Shown here piece after piece: positions 24,299 to 32,451 of a DNA stretch of 64,000 nt (positions are counted from its first letter, which is position 1; each line of letters starts with the position of its first letter). This stretch comes from Obesumbacterium proteus (GTDB lineage: Bacteria > Pseudomonadota > Gammaproteobacteria > Enterobacterales > Enterobacteriaceae): positions 2,232,001 through 2,296,000 of the forward strand of contig NZ_CP014608.1 of NCBI RefSeq assembly GCF_001586165.1. Reading direction: 5' to 3'. A program made the position numbers and the translations under genes. The notes under the pieces were generated by a model that worked only from the letters and a program-made list of their open reading frames with translations, was not told the DNA's origin and ran no database searches.

Positions 24299-25348
24299 TT
24301 AACGGTGACGCTGCCGGTTCAGGCGTTTCATGCTTTCGATGGCGGCGGCGCGTTTCTGCCAGGCGTTCACGGTTTTACCCGCGCCTGCGCTGATGAGCCT
24401 GCCAGCCACCGTGGCGGCGGCCATGCCACCTCTGGCGGCCATGCCACCTCTGGCGGCCATCCGGGCACCGCCTTTTATACCGGGTCCGGCGAGATCGGCG
24501 GATTTGTTCGCCAGTCCGCCCAGGCCACTCATGGCTGCGCCCTGCAGTACCGCTTGTACGGCGGCTCCGCTGAGTGCGCTGGCGAGTTTTGCGGAGAACC
24601 AGACCACCACACCCGCCGCTGTCCCGGCCAGCAGGCACTGCGCCGCCAGCGTCACCATATTGGTTTCTGCGGATGTTTTTGCTGCGGTATCCAGTATTTT
24701 ATTCAGGTAATTAATGGCGATACGGATGGATAAGGCGGAAAACATGATCGTCAGTATTGCCGCGAAAATCGTTTTCAGCCAGTTATCAAACATCGGTTTA
24801 AGAAAACCGTACAGCAGGCAGAAAATAAAGAGCGGCGCGGTGGTCGTCATTAACAGGATGGTGATTTCGGCGAGCAGGTTGGCAAAAGTGGCGGCCATCA
24901 GCAGGACAATCGCGCCGCCCCATACCAGCACCTCGGCAAGGCCGCCATTCAGTTTGACGTAAGTTGAGGTGTCCATATTAAATAACTTTTGCCCCAGCGC
25001 CTGTGCCTTTTCCCAGACGGTATCGAGCAGCGCCCAGATGTTATCATCGCCGCTGATACCGTCTTTGAGTCCCTGGATTGCCGCTACCACCATATCCAGC
25101 CAGCCATCAAGGTTTAACACAAAGGTGGTGATAAGCAGCATTCGCCCCACATCCCAGACGACATCTTCAACCGGGGTCCGGAGTTTGCCAGCCAGCGTCT
25201 GATAACCGCGATAGAGTATAAATAAGGTAAAAGAGCTGACAATGATGGCGCTGATCATTGTGCCGTAAGTGGAAGACTGGCCTTCCAGTACGGCATTCAG
25301 TCCATCCATGATGTTTTTGTCCATACCAACAAAAATACCACCGGACAT
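24299..25348 (-). CDS. virB6: VirB6 polytopic inner membrane channel protein
   Basis: The protein has 349 residues. Hydrophobic segments include ISAIIVSSFTLFILYRGYQTL, GGAIVLLMAATFANLLAEIT, APLFIFCLLYGFLKPMF, TIFAAILTIMFSALSIRIAI and LLAGTAAGVVVWFSAKLASAL, the TrbL/VirB6 pattern. The conserved central periplasmic loop lies near LDTVWEKAQALGQKLFNM. The C-terminal 75 residues are Gly/Ala/Arg rich, with a twice-repeated RGGMAA. An alternative start is ATG 25324. The gene follows eex after a hairpin terminator. Confidence 0.93.
   Translation of the reverse strand: MSGGIFVGMDKNIMDGLNAVLEGQSSTYGTMISAIIVSSFTLFILYRGYQTLAGKLRTPVEDVVWDVGRMLLITTFVLNLDGWLDMVVAAIQGLKDGISGDDNIWALLDTVWEKAQALGQKLFNMDTSTYVKLNGGLAEVLVWGGAIVLLMAATFANLLAEITILLMTTTAPLFIFCLLYGFLKPMFDNWLKTIFAAILTIMFSALSIRIAINYLNKILDTAAKTSAETNMVTLAAQCLLAGTAAGVVVWFSAKLASALSGAAVQAVLQGAAMSGLGGLANKSADLAGPGIKGGARMAARGGMAARGGMAAATVAGRLISAGAGKTVNAWQKRAAAIESMKRLNRQRHR
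24416..24460. repeat. 18-bp tandem repeat inside virB6
   Basis: The unit GGCGGCCATGCCACCTCT occurs twice in direct tandem (24416-24433, 24434-24451), followed by half a copy. On the coding strand it gives RGGMAA repeats in the C-terminal tail. It keeps the frame and is a candidate length-variable site between related elements. Confidence 0.85.
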
Positions 25349-25382
25349 GGTGCCTCACCTGATATATAAAGAAAGGAAATAA

Positions 25383-25406
25383 AAAACAGGGAGAATTCCC
25401 TGTTTT
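25383..25406 (-). terminator. Terminator/attenuator between eex and virB6
   Basis: A 10-bp stem (AAAACAGGGA with TCCCTGTTTT) and a 4-base loop are followed, on the minus strand, by TTATTTCC after the T-run. It lies 14 bases after the eex stop and 34 bases before the virB6 start, so it may set the ratio of early to late virB products. Confidence 0.7.
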
Positions 25407-25419
25407 GCTGGAGGAAAAA

Positions 25420-25695
25420 TTACTGTGTCACAGCATTTCGTTTTTCAGCTTCCTGCTGAAATATCGCCTCAAATTTCTCCTTAACCCCGGGCTGGCCTTC
25501 CTGTGCAAACATAAGTGCTGCCCGGTGGGCAAATTCGCAGTTATCGCTTGCCTCGCCATCCTTCAGGCATTGCGTATAAACCGCATAAGTTTCGTCAGGA
25601 TGCTGTTTATACCAGGCTTCGGATTTGGTTTCCTTGCAGCCGGAGAGCACGATAACGCCTGAGAGTGTGCATAAGGTGAATAAGGATCTGAGCAC
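25420..25695 (-). CDS. eex: Entry-exclusion lipoprotein (EexN-like)
   Basis: The protein has 91 residues. Signal peptide and lipobox are clear (MLRSLFTLCTLSGVIVLSGC, LSGC). The mature part has the EexN-type pattern KSEAWYKQHPDETYAVYTQC followed by LKDGEASDNCEFAHRA with two cysteines. These inner membrane or periplasmic lipoproteins stop a cell that already has the element from receiving another copy. The position between virB5 and virB6 is the same as in IncN-type and related T4SS clusters. Confidence 0.85.
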   Translation of the reverse strand: MLRSLFTLCTLSGVIVLSGCKETKSEAWYKQHPDETYAVYTQCLKDGEASDNCEFAHRAALMFAQEGQPGVKEKFEAIFQQEAEKRNAVTQ

Positions 25696-25706
25696 GGATA
25701 ACCTCC

Positions 25707-26435
25707 TTATAAATTATTAAGGTCAGCAACAGGTGCCGTCAGCTGCTGCTGTTCAAAGGCTTTCTGTCTTTGCTGTTCCAGCAATGTCGTTCGCTGTTCA
25801 GCCTGTCTGACAGACATCTCCCACTGATTCGTCAGCGCATTTAACTGTACGCTTTTCGCCGCGATGGCGTTAGCCAGATCCTGAGACTCTTTCGAGTCCT
25901 GCGCATTCGATATACGGTCAGATAAGTCTGATATATCGCTGAGTGTGCTGTTGATCCTGTTTTCAATGTCAGTGGTATTCTCAATCGCCATTGCCTGATT
26001 GAGGATCATCTGTTTGCAACTGTCGGCCAGAGACTGAGATTTTATTCCTTCCTGTTCCGGGCTGCATACGCTGAACGATTTGTATTTACTGTAAAGGTTT
26101 TGCAGTTCAGAAGAATATGAACTGTTCTGCGTGGTCAGCAGATCATCCAGTGAAATACCGCTCTTACGGAGATTATCAATATCGGTTTTCAGGCTTCGGG
26201 CATCACTGAGAAAACCCTGAATATCCCGTACGCCGGTTGCGGTAGCCAGTTGTTTCTTATATGCATCAAGTTCACTTTTATAATGGGTAACCGTAGCTTC
26301 CCATTGCTGTAGTTTCTGCATCCACTGGTTAATGGATTCGGTATTCTGCACGGCGTCGAAAACCGGTATTCCGGCGCTGAACGCCTGTGCTGAGAAAAAT
26401 AACGATAATGCCAGAAGGTGATCCCGGTAACGCAT
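25707..26435 (-). CDS. virB5: VirB5 minor pilin of the T4SS
   Basis: The protein has 242 residues from ATG 26435, which is preceded by GGAGGT; longer in-frame starts up to 26525 would overlap virB4 and lack a signal. The signal peptide is MRYRDHLLALSLFFSAQAFS-A. The mature protein is almost wholly helical with long coiled-coil stretches (VTHYKSELDAYKKQLATATG, RQAEQRTTLLEQQRQKAFEQ), as in VirB5/TraC. It sits at the pilus tip and contacts the recipient. The gene ends 11 bases before eex. Confidence 0.92.
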   Translation of the reverse strand: MRYRDHLLALSLFFSAQAFSAGIPVFDAVQNTESINQWMQKLQQWEATVTHYKSELDAYKKQLATATGVRDIQGFLSDARSLKTDIDNLRKSGISLDDLLTTQNSSYSSELQNLYSKYKSFSVCSPEQEGIKSQSLADSCKQMILNQAMAIENTTDIENRINSTLSDISDLSDRISNAQDSKESQDLANAIAAKSVQLNALTNQWEMSVRQAEQRTTLLEQQRQKAFEQQQLTAPVADLNNL

Positions 26436-26457
26436 TGATATTACCTCCGGTTGGCTT

Positions 26458-29205
26458 TCAGATTGCCCGGTCAAGAAACGTATCTTTCCATTCATCAGGT
26501 CGCATACCGTCCTGATAAATGGCATCGAATATTTTCAGGTTGTCCTCACTGCCGCTGAGAAGCCGGGTGAATTTACCCAGCCCGGACAGATCCATTTTCG
26601 CCATCGCCACAAACGGGCGGGTTTCCCCGGCCCGCAACGGGGTTTTCAGGATGACCATATAATGCTCGCCCGGATCCAGGTTCCTGACCGTGTCATAAAC
26701 GCTGTCCGGCACTTTCATTTTCTCTACGTAATCCGCATGGCTGGCTTTCGGATTAGCGAGGAAAATCTGGGTACCGCACTGCTCAATAATCGCCGGGGCG
26801 ATGGGGTGTTTGACGATTTCATCCGGTGACTGTGTTGCCGGAACGAAGATACCGTTCAGCTTGCGGATGACTTTCAGCATATTGAGCGAGAAGCGGGAAA
26901 ATTCGACATCGGCCAGCCAGCGCCAGAACTCATCCATAAACATCACCAGGCGGCGACCGTCCAGAAGACTGGTCACACGGTACAGCAGGTAAAAGGTGAT
27001 GGGGCCGCGAATATCGTCATCATCCAGAAATTCGGTGCCGTCGATACCAAAGTTATCGACATCGCTGATGGTGAATGTATCGGCCTCGTTATCAAACACC
27101 CAGCCGAACTCGCCCCCCTGCGCCCACTGTTTCAGGCGAATACGCAGCCCGTTGGTGCGGGCGTCTGTGGTCGGCGGCTCCGGCAGCACTTCCAGTAGCC
27201 GGGTGATCCCGAACCGGCGGTACTCCGGCGGATAGTCCAGCATGATGGTGTCAATGGCGGCACTGATCCGCTCCTCATCGCGCGGATCGAGCGGCTTACC
27301 GTTGCGGCGGCACAGCATCCGTACAAGCCGTTTGATAAAACTGATGTTCCGGCGGGTTGGCTCCAGCGCAAACGGGTTGAAGCCGGTGGGCTCGCCGGTA
27401 CGGATACGGAAATAACGCCCGCCCGCCTGGCGGATCGCCATCTCCGCCGCCCGGTCCTTATCGAAATACACCGTGGTCAGCCGTTTGAGGGTGGCAGAAG
27501 GCGCAAACGTCGCCGGGTTACGGTACTTCTGCATCAGTTGCTGCATGACGGTCATCAGCAGGGTTTTACCGGAGCCGGTTTTCCCGATAATCGCCGTATT
27601 CCCCGGCGTTTTCTCTCCGGTGTCATCCCGCCCGGCCTGGCTGTCATGCAGGTTGAGGTAATATCCGCCACCGCCGGGAGATGTAAGGAGGGCGATGGCT
27701 TCCCCCCACGGATTACCGCTGCGTTTGTGAGGATGGAAGTTATGCAGGCAGGCCATATCGGCAAAATTCTGGCTGCTGACGGCCACCCGTCGGGGACGCA
27801 GCGTATAGACGCCCGGCAGTTGTGCCAGATATGCGGCGGGCAGTGACAGGGTGGAGAGCGTCGTCATAATACCCAGATCGGCGAAGGGCTGGGCCAGAAC
27901 GTTGGTGTCCTTCACCACCTGTCCGGCACTGTCTGAGGAGATCAGCAGGGAAAAGTGGAATTTACCGCACGACACATGTCCGGACTGGAGCAGGTCGCGC
28001 AGGACAATCAGCTCTTCGCGCTGGGAAGTCGCGTCGTCGTCCGTGGAGTTAAGCCGTTTTTCCGCCAGCCGGATATGATTCTGCGCCTCATCCCGTGCCA
28101 TACAGGTAAAGGACTGCGTCAGAACATACTCGCTTTCGGCGTACAACAGTGCGTCCAGCATACCGGTATGGGTTTCCGGGGAATAATCCTTAATCTCCAT
28201 GCTGCGGAAGAAGCGGGAACCGCTGACCGTCTGGCATTCACCGGTGTCGGTGGTGAAAAACACGTCCGGCGTGCTTAATGTTTCATAAAACGGCGAGCGC
28301 GTTACGGCCACTTTCTGCCACTGTCCGGTGATCAGGCGGTGGAAGAACGCCAGTTGCGAGGAATACACCCGCCCGTTTTCTTCATATATCCCCAGCGGCG
28401 TTGCCGTATAACGGGATAATGAGGATTCCAGTGCTTCACGGTATTCCAGCATGATTTTGAGTGCGTCATCCAGTGCTGCCTGGTGTTTACCGTGCGACTG
28501 CGCTTTCATGGTTTTCTTCTCAATCTGAGAGAACGGCGCGTAGCAGACGGTGAAAAACAGCCGGTGCCGCCAGAACGGTTTTTCTTTTACCGACTCGTAA
28601 TACCGACGTGTTACCTCATCGGAAAAGGGAATACCCGAACAGGCTTCAAAAGCATCATGGTATTTTTCACGGAGCCGGTGAATATAGAATGTTACCGGCA
28701 GACCCTCATACGAACGAATAACGTTATTCAGGTGCGTAGCCATCAGGGTCAGGTGATGTTCGTCTTCACATTCAAAGACGGTACCGCCCAGCTCCCAGGT
28801 GGCAACAAAATCACGGTGACGGTTTCTGATGACGTAAGGGTGCATATGGGAGGAATACGGAATATATTTATCCAGCGTAATACGCTCGTTTAATTTCATT
28901 TTCTGAATAAACTCCGAGACATCAATATTATCGTACTGATTCGCCAGAAGGGCATTCGCGCCAAAATGGATATTGGTGAAAATTCGTCCACGGGTTTTAA
29001 ACGCCAGCCAGAGCAGACTGAAATAATGAATGTCCTTTCGGGTTTTATTTTTCATTTCCGCCCAGGCCGGGATCAGCAGAAGCGCCAGGTAATAGCTGAC
29101 ATAGACCGCCAGCAGGACGATGGCCCCGCTGACGAGAACGAACGGCACCAGAGGAATACCCATAATGGCGGCAGGCCGCGTAAGTGCTTTATTCAGCGTA
29201 GCCAT
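26458..29205 (-). CDS. virB4: VirB3-VirB4 fusion ATPase of the T4SS
   Basis: The protein has 915 residues. Residues 1-90 are a VirB3-like membrane part (ALTRPAAIMGIPLVPFVLVS, then a second hydrophobic helix VSYYLALLLIPAWAEM), continuous with the VirB4 domain (CagE_TrbE region and ATPase). Walker A is NTAIIGKTGSGKTLLMTVMQ in the C-terminal half, Walker B is RLVMFMDEFWRWL and the later motif is NGIFVPATQSPDEIV. Fusion of virB3 to virB4 is known in several T4SS clades. VirB4 powers pilus assembly and translocation. Confidence 0.94.
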   Translation of the reverse strand: MATLNKALTRPAAIMGIPLVPFVLVSGAIVLLAVYVSYYLALLLIPAWAEMKNKTRKDIHYFSLLWLAFKTRGRIFTNIHFGANALLANQYDNIDVSEFIQKMKLNERITLDKYIPYSSHMHPYVIRNRHRDFVATWELGGTVFECEDEHHLTLMATHLNNVIRSYEGLPVTFYIHRLREKYHDAFEACSGIPFSDEVTRRYYESVKEKPFWRHRLFFTVCYAPFSQIEKKTMKAQSHGKHQAALDDALKIMLEYREALESSLSRYTATPLGIYEENGRVYSSQLAFFHRLITGQWQKVAVTRSPFYETLSTPDVFFTTDTGECQTVSGSRFFRSMEIKDYSPETHTGMLDALLYAESEYVLTQSFTCMARDEAQNHIRLAEKRLNSTDDDATSQREELIVLRDLLQSGHVSCGKFHFSLLISSDSAGQVVKDTNVLAQPFADLGIMTTLSTLSLPAAYLAQLPGVYTLRPRRVAVSSQNFADMACLHNFHPHKRSGNPWGEAIALLTSPGGGGYYLNLHDSQAGRDDTGEKTPGNTAIIGKTGSGKTLLMTVMQQLMQKYRNPATFAPSATLKRLTTVYFDKDRAAEMAIRQAGGRYFRIRTGEPTGFNPFALEPTRRNISFIKRLVRMLCRRNGKPLDPRDEERISAAIDTIMLDYPPEYRRFGITRLLEVLPEPPTTDARTNGLRIRLKQWAQGGEFGWVFDNEADTFTISDVDNFGIDGTEFLDDDDIRGPITFYLLYRVTSLLDGRRLVMFMDEFWRWLADVEFSRFSLNMLKVIRKLNGIFVPATQSPDEIVKHPIAPAIIEQCGTQIFLANPKASHADYVEKMKVPDSVYDTVRNLDPGEHYMVILKTPLRAGETRPFVAMAKMDLSGLGKFTRLLSGSEDNLKIFDAIYQDGMRPDEWKDTFLDRAI

Positions 29206-29216
29206 CGTTGCCTCTC

Positions 29217-29495
29217 TTATGACGCCCAGTAGGCACCGAAGCCGGATGCGCCGACAATCAGGATCGCGCCGATGATGACGTTACGCATGTCGTGCAGGCT
29301 TTTGCCGTCGAACAGCACCTTGTAGCCCACCCACATGGTCGCCAGCGTGATGGTGACGGCGGCCAGTCCCAGCAGGCCGGTCGAAGTATTGCTCAGTGTC
29401 TCACTGGCCTTGTTAAAACCACTGTCGGCCGCCAGCGCCGGGGCAGACAGCAGGACGGAAGCAACAGCGGAGTAACGGCGTTTACGCATGATCAT
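29217..29495 (-). CDS. virB2: VirB2 major pilin of the T4SS
   Basis: The protein has 92 residues. A long signal peptide ends at APALAA-DSGF. The mature protein has two hydrophobic helices (STGLLGLAAVTITLATMWVGYKVLF and NVIIGAILIVGASGFGAYWA) with a short polar loop (DGKSLHDMR), the TrbC/VirB2 layout. The start overlaps the virB1 stop by 4 bases. The second ATG at 29489 is an alternative start. Confidence 0.92.
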   Translation of the reverse strand: MIMRKRRYSAVASVLLSAPALAADSGFNKASETLSNTSTGLLGLAAVTITLATMWVGYKVLFDGKSLHDMRNVIIGAILIVGASGFGAYWAS

Positions 29496-30130
29496 TTCTC
29501 CTCATCAGGGATAACGGGAACCGCGCCGCGAATGACGGCGTCGGGATAGTGCAGACCAGTCAGAACTGGTGCAGCGGCAGGCTCGCCGCGCAGCACAATG
29601 GCGGGATAATGAACCGGCGTCGGCTCGTTCCGGTCAGGGACGCTCTGCCGGTCTTCCCGCGTGGACGGCACGGCATAGCCGATGCGCTGCACGTAGCTGG
29701 TCTGGTTAAAGGCGGATTCCGGTCGCTGGCCGGTTTCAAAGTTGCCGGAGTAGTAACAACTGAGTGCGCGTTTCAGGGTGCCACCGCGCCGGTAACAGTC
29801 GGCGAGAATGCGCTCAAATACCGACAGATTGATGCAAGGGTTAAGCAGGTCGCTGGCCGTGACGCCGTAATGGCGGAAATTGGTGCTGGTGATTTGCATC
29901 AGGCCGACCGAATAGCGTCGCTCCTGTGTCGCCAGCTGTCTGGTGAGGCGGATCGCCTCCGGCAGGCTCGTGGGGAAATGTGAAATCACGCCCCGGCTGT
30001 CTGGCAGGATTTCAGCAATGGCGTAAGGATGAAAACCAGATTCGACCCGTGCGACATCAAGCGATGTGGACGAGGGAATACTGGCGGCGCACTGCACCGC
30101 CAGTGCCAGAAAGGCAGTGGTGGAAAGCAT
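29492..30130 (-). CDS. virB1: VirB1 lytic transglycosylase of the T4SS
   Basis: The protein has 212 residues with a short hydrophobic N-terminus (MLSTTAFLALAVQCAASIPS). The SLT domain has the catalytic Glu in LDVARVESGFHPYAI, the motif RRYSVGLMQITSTNF and the later ALSCYYSGNFETG. The C-terminal 50 residues have a repeated HYPAIVLRG / HYPDAVIRG pattern of unknown role. VirB1 opens peptidoglycan for assembly of the channel. It is the first gene of the virB operon proper. Confidence 0.93.
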   Translation of the reverse strand: MLSTTAFLALAVQCAASIPSSTSLDVARVESGFHPYAIAEILPDSRGVISHFPTSLPEAIRLTRQLATQERRYSVGLMQITSTNFRHYGVTASDLLNPCINLSVFERILADCYRRGGTLKRALSCYYSGNFETGQRPESAFNQTSYVQRIGYAVPSTREDRQSVPDRNEPTPVHYPAIVLRGEPAAAPVLTGLHYPDAVIRGAVPVIPDEEK

Positions 30131-30202
30131 GCTGGCCTCGTAACAGAGAGACAGGCGGCTTATAGAAAAGTACGCCGCCGGTGGAGAAGAAGAGAAAATG
30201 GA

Positions 30203-30424
30203 TTAAGCGGCAGCGGCATCCTGTGAAATGTCACTTTCTTCTCTCGGTTCGAGCAGCACCAGCCTGCCGGAAACCGCAATACCGGGTATCAGCACGATAT
30301 TCAGACCGGGCTTGCCGTTATGCGCGAAGGCCACGCCAACCTTTGTCCAGTACGTGTTTTTTTCACCCTGTGCATCGGGCTGACTTTCCTGGGTGACAAA
30401 TACGTGATAAACGGGTTTTCTCAT
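30203..30424 (-). CDS. Conserved small hypothetical protein upstream of virB1
   Basis: The protein has 73 residues from ATG 30424, with AAAGGAA before it; an upstream in-frame start at 30466 is less likely. The sequence MRKPVYHVFVTQESQPDAQG, NTYWTKVGVAFAHNGKPGLN and ISVSGRL-like VSGRLVLLEPRE suggests a small all-beta fold. Proteins of this sort are common in mobile elements beside T4SS genes, but I know of no function. It ends 73 bases before virB1. Confidence 0.65.
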   Translation of the reverse strand: MRKPVYHVFVTQESQPDAQGEKNTYWTKVGVAFAHNGKPGLNIVLIPGIAVSGRLVLLEPREESDISQDAAAA

Positions 30425-30818
30425 GGAATTTCCTTTGTTCAAAAAACAGTAAATGAAATAAACCAATCACATCCCGGTTCTGCATTCCGGTTTTAACGGG
30501 TCAGCGAGAACATTCAGCGGCACCCTGAATTCTGGTTACGTGACAGCCCGAACCATTCTGTTAAAGAGCAATACCCGGCCCGGGCGAATTAACGTCCATC
30601 AGGGCAACAATGCGGTAATGGCGCTTTCAGATTCGGATATCTGGCGCGGGATATGAATGAGAAACTCAAAACAAAAAGAAGAGAGAAAAATAAACGGAGC
30701 ATTTAAGATGCAGCGAGAAAAATGGGGAAGGAAAAACACGCCAGAGCTGTATTAATATTCACCGGGAATAATAAAGACGTGCAGGGATATAATATCTCCA
30801 CACGTCTTTGTTACCCTG
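30425..30818. other. Non-coding stretch between the TraR-like gene and the virB operon
   Basis: No gene was recognised. The right-hand part near the T4SS genes probably carries the main promoter for the leftward virB operon, but no clear -35/-10 pair was assigned. The terminator of the rightmost regulatory operon is at 30773-30809. Confidence 0.5.
30773..30809 (-). terminator. Hairpin terminator after the TraR-like gene
   Basis: Arms AAAGACGTG (30773-30781) and CACGTCTTT (30801-30809) pair and an inner stem (GGATAT with TATCTCC) extends the hairpin. On the minus strand the stem ends in CTTTATTATT, 10 bases after the stop codon of the TraR-like gene. Confidence 0.65.
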
Positions 30819-31028
30819 TCAGCGGTTGAGGCGTTCAAGTTTTTCCTGACATTCCGTACAGGTGGTTACACCCGGCAGTGCTTGCCGTCGCTTTTCTGGA
30901 ATGGGTTTACCACATAAACGACAGTGGAATAATGATGGCGCTGGCCCTGGTTTGAAACGACTCTGTTCAATCATCTCATCCAGTCGCTGTTCATTAAATT
31001 CCTGATCGCGGTCGATCTCATCCGGCAT
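30819..31028 (-). CDS. TraR/DksA-type C4 zinc finger protein
   Basis: The protein has 69 residues from ATG 31028 (MPDEIDRDQEFNEQRLDEMI); an ATG at 31052 would add 8 residues and overlap the upstream gene more. The C-terminus has the four-cysteine finger CRLCGKPIPEKRRQALPGVT then TCTECQEKLE. TraR-type proteins bind the secondary channel of RNA polymerase and mimic DksA plus ppGpp. The gene overlaps the end of the DUF2857 gene, so they form one unit. Confidence 0.85.
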   Translation of the reverse strand: MPDEIDRDQEFNEQRLDEMIEQSRFKPGPAPSLFHCRLCGKPIPEKRRQALPGVTTCTECQEKLERLNR

Positions 31029-31605
31029 GTGACGTCCTCCTGTCAGCGGCAACTCCCTTTTGACAAAGCGTGATACGCCTCCATACCATGGTGAGTGACA
31101 GCCCCTGGAATCTTGGTAGTAGGACTTCAGTTACCTGCATCATGGCTATCAGCGCGTTGGGGGATTCAAGGTTTTCCACCCGGCACTTCTGCCATTGCAG
31201 CCAGATAGCCGCATCCGTCTCTTCATCCGGTTCAGGCGTTCGGCCATACGGCACGCTTACACCCAGCAACCGTCGGCGAAGGCAGACTTCATTTGATGTC
31301 AGGCCAAAATAGTAGTTGAGCAACGAGATAGAGCCACCCAGGCGGATAGCACGGTTAATCTCCTGTTGATGGTGGTATTCCTGGCGGGCCTGCGCCAGTA
31401 AATGATGCAGAACATCATGGCGGACACTGACCGAAACAAAGGGAGCTGCCGCCCGGCTGACCGTAAACAGCTCATCGAGTGATAACTGATTAAGAGCATT
31501 CATTTCGTCGAAAGTAAATCCGAGGGATTCACAGTGACGAATATTGCCTTCTTTCAGAGCGTGCAATGCATCAGTTAAGATGGTATAATTAATTAATGGA
31601 ATCAT
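31018..31605 (-). CDS. DUF2857 family regulator-like protein of ICEs
   Basis: The protein has 195 residues. The pattern LTDALHALKEGNIRHCESLG, MNALNQLSLDELFTVSRAAA, HDVLHHLLAQARQEYHHQQE and RLGGSISLLNYYFGLTSNEV matches the DUF2857 family, found almost only in integrative elements. The part GLTSNEVCLRRRLLGV looks like a DNA-binding helix-turn-helix. The function is unknown, but members sit with transfer regulators. Coupled to the TraR-like gene by overlap. Confidence 0.75.
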   Translation of the reverse strand: MIPLINYTILTDALHALKEGNIRHCESLGFTFDEMNALNQLSLDELFTVSRAAAPFVSVSVRHDVLHHLLAQARQEYHHQQEINRAIRLGGSISLLNYYFGLTSNEVCLRRRLLGVSVPYGRTPEPDEETDAAIWLQWQKCRVENLESPNALIAMMQVTEVLLPRFQGLSLTMVWRRITLCQKGVAADRRTSHAG

Positions 31606-31666
31606 TCTGTTATCTCCTCAATCTATATGGAAAAGTTGAGCAAATAAACGGACATTTTTAACTGAT

Positions 31667-31852
31667 CTAACGTCCGGCTAACTTAAGGTTGATCCATTCA
31701 TCAATTTCCGATTCGAGCCAGGCCACACTGGCCGGGCCAATTTTTATTGAACGTGGGAACGAACCATTTTTCATATACAAGTAAATTTGAGAGCGTTTCA
31801 AACCGGTTTTTTCTTCGACCTGTTTTAAACGTAATAACTGATGTGATGTCAT
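31667..31852 (-). CDS. alpA: AlpA family excisionase/regulator
   Basis: The protein has 61 residues, the usual AlpA size. The winged-helix pattern is clear: LLRLKQVEEKTGLKRSQIYL, then YMKNGSFPRSIKIGPASVAW with LESEIDEWI. AlpA proteins activate the integrase or act as excision factors of P4-type islands. It starts the regulatory run alpA-DUF2857-traR that reads towards the transfer genes. Confidence 0.9.
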   Translation of the reverse strand: MTSHQLLRLKQVEEKTGLKRSQIYLYMKNGSFPRSIKIGPASVAWLESEIDEWINLKLAGR

Positions 31853-32168
31853 TGTATTCTCCTATTGTGGAATGACTGGTGCATGTCCAGAGAAAATAAA
31901 AGAACACAGCAGTAAGCTTAGGAAAAGCCGATAGCACCTTATTACTGATGGGAAGATCCTTAGTACGGTTTTTTAGTGAATAAATAATACGTTATTAGTT
32001 GTATAAGGATGTGGAGAAGGATAGTTGTGCTGCTGTGTAGTTTTCAGCGTTTCGCTGCTGCAATGGTGTCATGGCTTAGCGTGATAATGAGGACAATAAA
32101 AAGATGCGGTTAAATACATTCATTGTGAATTTCAGTCAGGGGGGCGTTACCACTCTGGCGGTAATGCG
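31853..32168. other. Non-coding stretch upstream of alpA
   Basis: No gene was recognised in 316 bases. It is AT rich (ATAAATAATACGTTATTAGTT near 31981) and must hold the alpA promoter. It marks the change from transfer regulators to cargo. Confidence 0.5.
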
Positions 32169-32423
32169 CTATGAAGCATCGCCATAGAAGTATTCTGTGT
32201 GGTCGAAACATATATGCTCAACTACTTCCTTAACACAATGCTGAATTGATTGTGCTTCCCGATCATGTATAGACCGATCCAACAGATATAATACCGTCCT
32301 TTGATTCTTGTTATCGTTAAGGCGGCTGAGGCAATATAGTCCTGGCTGGAGGTTCCATGCGATAAAGATTCTGTAGTGTGATCCCCCGCACAGGGAGACG
32401 GATATGGCAGCTCTATGACTCAC
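32169..32423 (-). CDS. Hypothetical protein, possibly a fragment
   Basis: An 84-codon frame with GTG start at 32423, 28 bases after the AraC-type gene. The composition looks protein-like (GGSHYRIFIAWNLQPGLYCL, VKEVVEHICFDHTEYFYGD), but no family was recognised and the first 12 residues look random. It could be the C-terminal remnant of a longer protein. Weak ribosome site. Confidence 0.35.
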   Translation of the reverse strand: MSHRAAISVSLCGGSHYRIFIAWNLQPGLYCLSRLNDNKNQRTVLYLLDRSIHDREAQSIQHCVKEVVEHICFDHTEYFYGDAS

Positions 32424-32451
32424 CTCTGGTTTCTTGGAAAACCTGATGTCG

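Noticed and set aside
24416..24460. CRISPR-like repeat
   Set aside because: Only two direct copies in a coding frame with no spacers; no CRISPR array or cas gene was seen in the window.
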